Assembly: GCA_017535725.1 (NCBI GenBank)
Contig: JAFXTO010000039.1
Span: 1 to 64,000 of the forward strand
DNA length: 64,000 bases
Direction: 5' to 3'
DNA from: Bacteroidaceae bacterium
GTDB lineage: Bacteria > Bacteroidota > Bacteroidia > Bacteroidales > Bacteroidaceae
How positions within the stretch are numbered: position 1 is the stretch's first letter; each line of letters starts with the position of its first letter. Shown in pieces: positions 49,981 through 58,700 of this stretch. Under the pieces are notes generated by a model. The model was given only the letters and a program-made list of their open reading frames with translations, ran no database searches and had not been told where the DNA came from. The position numbers were made by a program, and so were the translations under genes.

Positions 49981-51744
49981 ATGATTATTGTATTTGGAGG
50001 TACGACCGAGGGTCGCAAGGCAGTAGAAGTGCTGGAGGCAGCAGGGAAGCCTTTCTACTACTCGACATTCAGCAACGAGCAGGAGGTGGAACTGGTGCAT
50101 GGCATCAGACTCACGGGAGGCATGGAAGTTCTGGAAATGATTGCCTGTTGCCGCGAGCATGACATTCGTCTCATTGTCGATGCTGCCCATCCTTTTGCCG
50201 AGGAATTACATCGCAACCTGCTGTATTTAGCAAAGCATATCAGTGCCCCCATCATCCGCTACGACCGAATCTATCCACCGCACGACGAGCGTATCGTATG
50301 GTGCAAGGACTATGCTGATGCCATCACTCAGATGGAGACGTGGGGGGTAAAACGGCTATTGGCGCTGACGGGTGTGAATACGATAGGCGCCCTCAAGCCT
50401 TTCTGGGAAAAACATGAGTGCTGGTGTCGAATCCTCAATCGGAGATATTCGCACCTCTTGGCGAGGAAGTCACAATTTCCAGAAGACCATCTTGTTTATT
50501 ATGAGGACGATGAAACCTCGAATTTGATTTCGAGACTGCATCCTGATGCCATAATCACTAAGGAAAGTGGGATGAGCGGTGGCTTCTGTGAGAAGGTAGC
50601 GATAGCTCAGCAAGCAGGCGTCAAGGTATTTGTCGTAGAGCGTCCAGAATATCCTCCTCATACGCCAATTCCGCAAAACGTTCGTATTGAATATGTCAAC
50701 GGTCCGCATGGTCTCCGCCGCACCGTGGAGCACCTCCTTCCCGATTTCTACCCACTGAAGAGTGGCCTGACGACCGGCACCTGCGCCACAGCTGCCGCCG
50801 TTGCCGCCCTTCGCCGCCTGCAAACAGGTGAATCCCCCTCGGAAGTCCTCGTCCGCCTGCCCAACGGCGAGACCCTCCCCGTTGCCGTCGGTTCATCCGA
50901 CGGATTCTCCTTCTGCATCAAGGACGCAGGCGACGACCCCGATGTGACAAACGGCATAGAAGTCAGGGCAACCGTGCAACCCGCCTCCCACTTCGAGATA
51001 CGAGGGGGCGAGGGCGTAGGTCGCTTCACCCTGCCCGGTTTTGATTACCCGCCAGGTGAACCCGCCATCAATCGTGGCCCGCGTCAGATGCTGCGGGATA
51101 ACATCCCCGGTGATTACCTCATTACAATAAGCGTGAAGGGTGGGGCAGAGATTGCCCGCCGCACCTTCAACCCACGCTTGGGTATCGAAGGTGGAATCTC
51201 GATAATTGGGGTCTCTGGTATCGTTCAGCCTTACTCCGAGGAGGCTTTCTTGGAGAGCATACGAAAGTGCATGGAGGTTGCCAAGGCCAGCGGAAGCGAA
51301 CGGGTGGTCATCGGCAGCGGTGCCAAAAGCGAGAACGCCCTGCGCAGCCGTTATCCCGACCTGCCCCCACAAGCCTTTGTGCAATACGGCAATTTTGTCG
51401 GCGAGACACTGCACATGGCTTCCGACCTTGGCATCCCAGCGGTCACATTGGGCGTGATGCTCGGCAAGGCTGTGAAGCTGGCAGCAGGACAGATGGATAC
51501 CCACAGCCGCCGCGGCACCTTCGACCGCGACTTCCTCCAGCAGCTGCTCACGGAAGCCGGCTGCGACATCGACATCAGCTCCATCACCCTCGTCCGTGAA
51601 CTATGGGAACTACTGTCGGAAGAACAGGCTCGGTCGTTCGCCACCATCGTCCTCACCCACTGTGCAGATTATTGCAAACCCCTGCTGCCTGCAGGACAAC
51701 TCACCATCTTGCTCGTGGACGACGAGGGAGGTATCTGGGAATAA
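49981..51744 (+). CDS. CbiJ-CbiD fusion: precorrin-6A reductase and cobalt-precorrin-5B C1-methyltransferase
   Basis: 587 residues. Residues 1-250 are CbiJ/CobK (MIIVFGGTTEGRKAVEVLE, IVDAAHPFAEELHRN, LLALTGVNTIGAL, IITKESGMSGGFCEKV). Residues about 260-587 are CbiD (LKSGLTTGTCATAAAVAALR, DAGDDPDVTNG, VGRFTLPG, GEPAINRGPRQM, GISIIGVSGIVQP, GSGAKSENALR), which methylates C1. The order in the pathway is CbiD then CbiJ. The linker is short and has no repeat. Start at ATG 49981. Confidence 0.95.
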   Translation: MIIVFGGTTEGRKAVEVLEAAGKPFYYSTFSNEQEVELVHGIRLTGGMEVLEMIACCREHDIRLIVDAAHPFAEELHRNLLYLAKHISAPIIRYDRIYPPHDERIVWCKDYADAITQMETWGVKRLLALTGVNTIGALKPFWEKHECWCRILNRRYSHLLARKSQFPEDHLVYYEDDETSNLISRLHPDAIITKESGMSGGFCEKVAIAQQAGVKVFVVERPEYPPHTPIPQNVRIEYVNGPHGLRRTVEHLLPDFYPLKSGLTTGTCATAAAVAALRRLQTGESPSEVLVRLPNGETLPVAVGSSDGFSFCIKDAGDDPDVTNGIEVRATVQPASHFEIRGGEGVGRFTLPGFDYPPGEPAINRGPRQMLRDNIPGDYLITISVKGGAEIARRTFNPRLGIEGGISIIGVSGIVQPYSEEAFLESIRKCMEVAKASGSERVVIGSGAKSENALRSRYPDLPPQAFVQYGNFVGETLHMASDLGIPAVTLGVMLGKAVKLAAGQMDTHSRRGTFDRDFLQQLLTEAGCDIDISSITLVRELWELLSEEQARSFATIVLTHCADYCKPLLPAGQLTILLVDDEGGIWE

Positions 51745-51775
51745 CGAATGACTCAAAACAACAGAATACGATAAG

Positions 51776-54424
51776 ATGATCAATGGTCACGGCGATGATG
51801 CCTACCGCTACAGCGGCATCCACCATAACTTCAGTAGCAACATCTACAGTCACGCAGACCTCAGTGCGCTGCAGTCTTTCCTTGCTACTCGCCTCGATGC
51901 CATCCGTTCCTATCCGGAGCCAGAACCACGTGTGCTGGAGGCACTGATAGCCGAGCGCTGCGGAGTGGACTCCGGTTGTGTGCTGGTCACCAATGGAGCT
52001 ACGGATGCCATCTATCTGATAGCAGAGACATGGAAGGGTCTGCCTGCCTTTATCCATCAGCCAACTTTCTCTGAGTACGCAGATGCGTGCGACATGTTTG
52101 GAATGGAACAAGGTGAAAATGAAATCTGCTGGCTTTGTAACCCGAATAATCCCACAGGCACAGTCCTTCCGAAGGCCGACGTCCTACAACTGGCCACGAA
52201 GTACCAACTGCTCGTCCTTGACCAATCCTACGAAGACTATACGATGGAACCGCTGCTCTCTGCCATGGACGCCGTGGAGGCAGGTAACATCCTGCAACTG
52301 CATTCGCTCACGAAGACCTATGGTGTACCGGGACTGCGCATCGGTTATATCATAGGTGCCAATGAACTGGTTGATAAACTGCGCGGACGGCTACGTCCTT
52401 GGTCCGTGAATGCACTGGCTATCGAGGCTGCCACATGGCTCATCCAGAACCATGTTCAGGTACTTCCCGACCTGCCCAGTTACCTCGCCGAAGCCCAGCG
52501 TCTCCGCCAGTGCCTACAGGAACTGCCGGGTATGACCGTTGAACCGACCTCCACGAACTTCATGCTTTGTAGCATCGAGGGAATGACGGCAGCAGTACTC
52601 AAGGAACACCTTGCCACTCGCCACGGCATCCTCATCCGCGATGCCTCCAACTTCCACGGCCTCACGCCCCACCACTTCCGCGTGGCAGCACAGACGAGGG
52701 AGGAGGATGACTTGTTGATACAGGCCATCTCTCTGCTGCTCTGTCATGGGGAGTACCCCACTTCGTTCGAAAACGGCATGAAGCCAGCTTCCCTCCCTTA
52801 TGGGAACAAACAGGGGACGGGCCTTCGTCCTCTAATGCTCGCCGGCACAGGCAGCGACGTTGGCAAAAGTGTGCTGGCAGCTGCCCTCTGCCGTATTTTC
52901 CTGCAAGACGGTTACCACCCAGCCCCCTTCAAGGCACAGAATATGGCATTGAACTCCTACGCCACGCCCGAAGGATTGGAGATTGGACGAGCACAGGCTG
53001 CACAGGCTGAAGCCGCTGGCATTCCCTGCCACACGGATATGAACCCGTTGCTACTGAAACCGCAGAGCGACCACACCTCGCAAGTGGTGCTGCATGGCAA
53101 ACCCATAGGCAACCGCGATGCATACGATTATTGGAAAGCTCCCTCCTCACTCCCCCTAAAGAAGGAGCCTGGTCACCGTCAAGACAATCTTGATTTCCGC
53201 GCCGAGGTCTGTGCTGCCTTCGACCGCTTGGCAGTCCGCTACAGTCCCATCGTTATGGAAGGTGCAGGCAGCATATCGGAGTTGAACCTCCGGGCTACGG
53301 ATCTCGTGAACCTGTCCATGGCTCGTCATGCCGATGCTGCAGTCATCCTGGTGGCAGATATCGACCGCGGCGGTGTCTTCGCTTCGGTCTACGGAAGCAT
53401 CGCCCTTCAAACGCCAGAAGACCGTGCGCGCATCAAGGGCGTCATCATCAACAAGTTCCGCGGAGACCTGCGTCTCTTCGATGATGGACGCCAAATGCTG
53501 GAGCGCATCTGCGGCATACCCGTCCTGGGCGTCATTCCCTACTTCACGGACATCCATATCGAGGAAGAAGACAGCGTATCGCTGGCTGGCAAAGCCATGC
53601 AAGCGGAGCGAGGCAGGGTGAACATTGCGGTGGTACTGCTGCGTCATCTCTCGAACTTTACGGACTTCGACGCCCTGGAACAGGACTCGCGCGTACATCT
53701 TTATTATACCAATAACGTCGAAGAACTTCGCAAAGCGGATATCATCATTTTGCCAGGTTCGAAATCTACCCTCGACGACCTGCGTGAGCTGCGCCGCAAT
53801 GGCTGCGCACAGACTATCCAACAAGCCGCGCGCCAGGGCACCATGGTCATCGGAATCTGCGGCGGCTACCAGATGATGGGTGTCGAGGTCTGCGATCCCG
53901 ACCATGTGGAAGGTGATATCGAGCGCCTGCCAGGCCTGGGCCTCTTGCCCACCACAACCACGATGAGCGGCGAAAAAGTCACCCGCCAAGTACGTTTTTC
54001 GTTGGTGCCCGTCGGTTTTCCCGACGGGGACTCCCCCCACCTCTCCTCCCGTTCTCCTGAGACAGCCTCCGTCCCCTTCGCTTCCAATTCTTCCGAGACC
54101 GCCTTCCCCCACCTCGCCTACGAAATCCACATGGGCGAGACACGTCCCTTCGGCAATGCCCCTTCCTCCCCCTTCGCCCACCTCGACGACGGCCGCGAGG
54201 ACGGCTACCGCGTCAGCGACCGCTGCTGGGGCACTTACCTCCACGGTGTCCTGGACAACATCCCCATTGTCGATTCCCTCCTCGCTCCCTTCGCCGACCG
54301 CCTCGAAGCCGATTCCCAGCCCTTCGACTACGCCGCCTTCAAAGAAGAGCAGTACAATCGCCTCGCTGATCATGTGCGCGAACACCTCGATATGAAACGA
54401 CTATACGACATTATGAGGAATTAG
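51776..54424 (+). CDS. CobD-CobQ fusion: threonine-phosphate decarboxylase and cobyric acid synthase
   Basis: 882 residues. Residues 1-335 are the PLP enzyme CobD/CobC type (GHGDDAYRYSGIHHNFSSN, CNPNNPTGTVLPKADVL, LHSLTKTYGVPGLRIGY with the Schiff-base Lys), which makes aminopropanol phosphate. Residues about 357-882 are cobyric acid synthase CbiP/CobQ (LMLAGTGSDVGKSVLAAALCR, FKAQNMALNSYATPEGLEIGRAQAAQA, VMEGAGSISELNL, GICGGYQMMG with the Cys nucleophile). Three repeat-derived segments are in frame: ASLPYGNKQGTGLRP in the fusion linker (52788-52821), SSLPLKKEPGHR (53140-53177) and VPVGFPDGDSPHLSS onward (family B hairpin 54008-54028 plus C/T tract). Confidence 0.95.
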   Translation: MINGHGDDAYRYSGIHHNFSSNIYSHADLSALQSFLATRLDAIRSYPEPEPRVLEALIAERCGVDSGCVLVTNGATDAIYLIAETWKGLPAFIHQPTFSEYADACDMFGMEQGENEICWLCNPNNPTGTVLPKADVLQLATKYQLLVLDQSYEDYTMEPLLSAMDAVEAGNILQLHSLTKTYGVPGLRIGYIIGANELVDKLRGRLRPWSVNALAIEAATWLIQNHVQVLPDLPSYLAEAQRLRQCLQELPGMTVEPTSTNFMLCSIEGMTAAVLKEHLATRHGILIRDASNFHGLTPHHFRVAAQTREEDDLLIQAISLLLCHGEYPTSFENGMKPASLPYGNKQGTGLRPLMLAGTGSDVGKSVLAAALCRIFLQDGYHPAPFKAQNMALNSYATPEGLEIGRAQAAQAEAAGIPCHTDMNPLLLKPQSDHTSQVVLHGKPIGNRDAYDYWKAPSSLPLKKEPGHRQDNLDFRAEVCAAFDRLAVRYSPIVMEGAGSISELNLRATDLVNLSMARHADAAVILVADIDRGGVFASVYGSIALQTPEDRARIKGVIINKFRGDLRLFDDGRQMLERICGIPVLGVIPYFTDIHIEEEDSVSLAGKAMQAERGRVNIAVVLLRHLSNFTDFDALEQDSRVHLYYTNNVEELRKADIIILPGSKSTLDDLRELRRNGCAQTIQQAARQGTMVIGICGGYQMMGVEVCDPDHVEGDIERLPGLGLLPTTTTMSGEKVTRQVRFSLVPVGFPDGDSPHLSSRSPETASVPFASNSSETAFPHLAYEIHMGETRPFGNAPSSPFAHLDDGREDGYRVSDRCWGTYLHGVLDNIPIVDSLLAPFADRLEADSQPFDYAAFKEEQYNRLADHVREHLDMKRLYDIMRN
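54008..54105. repeat. family B hairpin and C/T tract in cobQ
   Basis: CCCGTCGG-TTTTC-CCGACGGG followed by GACTCCCCCCACCTCTCCTC-type sequence to about 54105. It is in frame, in the glutaminase domain before HLAYEIHMGETR. Confidence 0.85.
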
Positions 54425-54439
54425 AGATTTACGAAATTA

Positions 54440-54700
54440 CCAACTCGACACTCTCAACTCTAAACTACTCTCAACTTTAAACTCTACACTACTTAACTAC
54501 TCTAAACTCTACACTCTCAACTCATAACTACTCTACACTCTACGCTACTTAACTACTCTAAACTCTACACTCTCAACTCATAACTACTCTAAACTCTACA
54601 CTACTTAACTACTCTAAACTCTACACTCTCAACTCATAACTACTCTAAACTCTAAACTACTTAACTACTCTCAACTCTAAACTCTACACTCTCAACTAAA
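54440..54700. repeat. A/T-rich tandem repeats between cobQ and cbiB
   Basis: About 260 bases of CTCTAAACTCTACAC, TCTCAACTCATAACTACTC and ACTACTTAACTA units in a higher-order repeat of roughly 60 bases. There is no gene and no unique spacer. It carries stop codons in all frames, so it divides the operon physically but may still be transcribed. Confidence 0.9.
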
Positions 54701-54713
54701 AACACCCCTCCCC

Positions 54714-55664
54714 TTGTCCGCTATTCATTTTATATTAGTTATCTCCTTACTCCTCGGTTGGCTACTAGACCTTTGTCTGGGCGACCCAGCTTGGCTGCCT
54801 CATCCCATCGTATGGTTCGGCAAAGCTATTGCCACCTGTGAACGGCGCTGGAATCATGGCAATCATCGCAAGGTGAAAGGTGCCCTCGTGGCCGTTGGCC
54901 TTATTCTCCTCGTCTTCCTTTTCACCGCCCTGCTGTGTTATTTGCTTTACACCTGTCAGGTCTCACTCTTCGTCATCTTCAATGCGATAACGGTTTTCTA
55001 CTGTCTTGCCGGCACGACCCTTATCCGCGAGGTGCGCGCCGTCTTCCTCGCCCTCGACAGCTCGCTGAACGAAGGGCGGCAACAGGTGGCTCGTATTGTG
55101 GGGCGCGACACCAGCGAGCTCTCGGCACAGGAGGTGCGCACCGCTGCCCTCGAAACCTTGGCGGAAAACCTCAGCGACGGTGTCATCGCTCCCCTCTTTT
55201 GGTTTACCCTCCTCGGAGCGCCGGGGATGATTACCTATAAGATGATCAACACCCTCGATTCCATGGTTGGCTACCGCACAGAACGCTACCGCGACTTCGG
55301 TTGCGTGGCCGCCCGCATCGATGATGTCGCCAACTTCATCCCCGCCCGCCTGACTGCGCTGCTGATGATTTTGGCAGGACAGTTGTTTTCCTTTCGACGG
55401 TCGTTGTTTTCGTTCGTTCTAAAGTACGGCCGCAACCACGCCTCGCCCAATAGTGGTTATCCCGAAGCCGCCCTTGCGGGCATCCTCAATTGTCGTTTCG
55501 GCGGTCCACACTATTACTTTGGTGAACTCTTTGACAAACCATATATTGGAGGGAACGACCGCGAACTGACTACGGAAGACATGAAAACAGCTGTGATAAT
55601 CAATCGAATTTCAGAAATAATGATGGTCGTCCTCACCGCCTTATGCGTCTGGCTGTTGAACTGA
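54714..55664 (+). CDS. cbiB: adenosylcobinamide-phosphate synthase
   Basis: 316 residues. It attaches aminopropanol (phosphate) to adenosylcobyric acid. A membrane protein with about five helices and the family core: LDLCLGDPAWLPHPIVWFGKAI, TLIREVRAVFLAL, ETLAENLSDGVIAPLFW, MINTLDSMVGYRTERYRDFG and HASPNSGYPEAALAG. No ATG precedes the conserved LLLGWLLDLCLGDP segment; TTG 54714 (next in frame after the repeat array) is the best start, which is unusual. It is placed after the 260-base repeat region. Confidence 0.93.
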   Translation: MSAIHFILVISLLLGWLLDLCLGDPAWLPHPIVWFGKAIATCERRWNHGNHRKVKGALVAVGLILLVFLFTALLCYLLYTCQVSLFVIFNAITVFYCLAGTTLIREVRAVFLALDSSLNEGRQQVARIVGRDTSELSAQEVRTAALETLAENLSDGVIAPLFWFTLLGAPGMITYKMINTLDSMVGYRTERYRDFGCVAARIDDVANFIPARLTALLMILAGQLFSFRRSLFSFVLKYGRNHASPNSGYPEAALAGILNCRFGGPHYYFGELFDKPYIGGNDRELTTEDMKTAVIINRISEIMMVVLTALCVWLLN

Positions 55665-55709
55665 AATACCCCCCAGTTGGTCAGGCCGGAGGTGATTGTT
55701 GCCAGAAAA

Positions 55710-55742
55710 TTTGGCGGAACGGAGGGATTATTGTATCTTTGC
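55710..55742 (+). promoter_or_regulatory. promoter of tamB
   Basis: TTTG at 55710-55713, exactly 20 bases, then TATCTTTGC at 55734-55742. This fits the consensus. It sets the start of the next gene at 55758 and separates it from the cobalamin operon. Confidence 0.85.
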
Positions 55743-55757
55743 GCCAAATTAGACAGG

Positions 55758-58700
55758 ATGAAGCATATCTTGAAATGGGCGGGAATCGCTGCGGCGACGC
55801 TGCTGGCACTGATATTCCTGCTGATGTTCCTTCTTTATCTACCTCCCGTGCAAGACTTTGCCGTACGGAAGGTGACGACCTACCTGTCCGAGCAGACGGG
55901 GATGGATGTTTCTGTGGAACGTCTGCGACTGAGCTTCCTCCTGGACTTGGACTTGCAACAGCTGGCCATGACGGACAGCGAGGGTGACACCCTCGTAGCT
56001 GCTGACCACGCGCTGGTTGATCTTGACTTCAAGGCCATCATGCAGAGGCGTGTCAAGGTGGATGCCATTACGCTGACCCGTACACAACTCGACACCAAGG
56101 AATGGATAGCCTCCACCCTCATCCGAGGGCGGCTGGAAAAACTTGCGCTGCAGGACGACATCGATTTGAAGGAACAGCACGTGGCACTCAATAGTGTGGA
56201 AGTACACGGATTGAACCTCGATATCGCCCTGCGGGACACCACCACCGAGGAAGACACCACGACGAGCGCTCCCATTGAATGGATTATCGACATACAGCGT
56301 GCTGCCATCGAAGACGCCTGCGTGCGCTTCGTCATGGATGGCGACTCGGCCTTAGAGGTACAGACGGGAATCCGTAGCCTCGTAGCCACAGAAGGGCACA
56401 TCGACCTCGACCAACAGCTCTACACGGTGGGTGAAGCCAAGATGCAGGCTGACAGCCTTCGCTTCTGGCCCTCTGGCAAAATCACGGAACCGTTGGCACA
56501 GAATGACCTGACCTTGGAGGCAGAAAAATTCACCTTCGATGGCGAACGCAGCTATCTGAGCGTTCCTACCATCAAGCTGAACACCCCTTCCTCCAATATG
56601 CAAGGTGATGTCAAGATGGAGTTCGATGCTTTTGAAGCCGGACAGAACAATCAGATGGCCTTCAGTCTGACTTCCTCATGGGGTCCCGATGACCTCCGCC
56701 GTCTGCTGGCACCCTGGTTGCCTGCGGACTTCAGCAAGGAGTTCTTCCGCTACTTCCCCAATAGTCCAATAGACCTCAATATTGGTGCCACAGGGAATGT
56801 AGATTGTCTGAATATAGGAGAGTTACTTGTTCGGATGCCCGAGAGCTTCAATCTCTTTGCTGCTGGCAATATACATTCCTTGACGACTCCCGCTTCCCAA
56901 AGGATCAGCTTGTCCTACGAGATGCAGACACAGAACCTCCGTTGGCTCACCTCCTGGTTAGACCTACAAGGAGTCCGACTTCCCCCGATGGAGATGAATG
57001 GCGAAGTGACGGCCACCGATGCCGCCAGCCACTATGAGGTCAACACCAAGTTGCGCGAACGTGGAGGTCTGGTGAAGCTACAAGGTTCCTTGGACACCCG
57101 TGGCGACCTTAGCTACGATGCCCACTTGCAGGCTCATAGTCTGAACCTCGACCACTTCCTGCCAGCCGATAGCCTCGGCATCGTCAGCCTGAATGCTACA
57201 GCTCGCGGCAATGGGACAGACCTGCTTGCTCCTGCCACCCATATTGATGCCACGACGCAGCTGACAAGTTTCCATTACAAACAGATGGACCTCAGTGGCC
57301 TGCAGTTGGAGGCTCGAGTTGCAAGAGGCCGTGGTCACGCCCGCCTGCACAGCGACACGGAACAGCTGTCGGCCACCGCAGACATCGACGCCCTGTTGGG
57401 TCGTCAGCTCACGGACCTCACCTTCGCACTCGACCTCAGCCGTGCCGACCTCCACGCGCTTGGACTCGTGGATCACCCCCTGAAGACCTCTATGTGCCTG
57501 CACCTCGACGGCACCACAGACCTCCGCTCCAGCCATGAGCTTCATGGACACATCACGGACATCATTCTCATGCCGCACGACAGCATTTTCCGCCCCGAGG
57601 ACGTCCGGCTCAGGGCATGGCTGACCCCGGATACCACCCACGTCTTCCTCTCCAGCGGCGACCTGTTGCTGAACGCCAACGGCCGAACGGGCTACGACCG
57701 CCTGCTGGAACAGTTGGGACACTTCACCGACGAATTCAGTCGCCAGATGCAGGAGCGCCGGCTGGACACAGAGGCACTGGCCCATCGCTTGCCACAGATA
57801 GACTTCCACCTCCGATCGGGTGAACACAATCCCGTACACGACATCCTGAAAGCCATGGGCTATGGATTCAACGAGGCACGCCTGGACCTGAACCTCGACC
57901 CGCTCGTAGGCATCAACGGCAGAGGACACATCTACAGCCTGAATCCGGGAGCCATACAGCTCGACACCATCCGAATGGAGATGTATCAAGACTCAACAGG
58001 AGTGAAGATGGAGGCTCGGGTGTGCAACGGACGACGCAACCCCCAAATCACTTTCGATGCACGTCTCAGCGGATACTTCTTGCCTTCGGGCGCAGGCGCA
58101 AACCTTATATATTATGATGACCGCGGACGCAAGGGCGTGGATCTCGGACTGCTGGCGACCATCGAAGAGGAGGGCTTCCGCCTGCACCTGAATCCCCTGA
58201 ATCCGATTCTTGCCTACCGCACCTTCCATCTCAACGACAACAACTACGTCATGCTCGGGCGCGGCAATCGAATCTCTGCCGATCTCGACCTATTGGCCGA
58301 CGACGGAACTGGTCTCAAGCTATATTCCTCGCCCAACGAGGAGGCACTGCAAGACCTCTCCATTTCGCTCAACCGCTTCAATCTGGGCGAGCTGATGACC
58401 GTACTGCCTTATGCCCCCCGCCTGACCGGTTTCCTCCACGGCGATACCCACCTCATCCAGACGGCCGAGAATCTCAGCGTGTCCACAGACCTGACCGTGA
58501 ACAACATGACCTTCGAGGGTGCTCCTCTGGGACAGATAGGCCTGCAGGCTGTTTACCTCCCGGAGTCTGACGGTAGCCACTTCATCAATGGCACACTGAT
58601 GCAGACGGGCGTACCCGTGGCCTCCGTCAGCGGCTCCTACACCCCCAGCAAGACCGATGGCCAGCTAGATATTGCTGCCACCTTGGACCGCTTACCCTTC

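Noticed and set aside
53156..54385. A 409-codon minus-strand open frame opposite cobQ
   Set aside because: cobQ has all family motifs in this stretch; the antisense frame has none.
54440..54700. CRISPR or satellite coding region
   Set aside because: All of the sequence is repeat with stops in all frames; there are no constant repeats separated by unique spacers.
55677..55757. N-terminal extension of tamB
   Set aside because: The promoter at 55710-55742 lies within it, and ATG 55758 directly precedes the membrane anchor.
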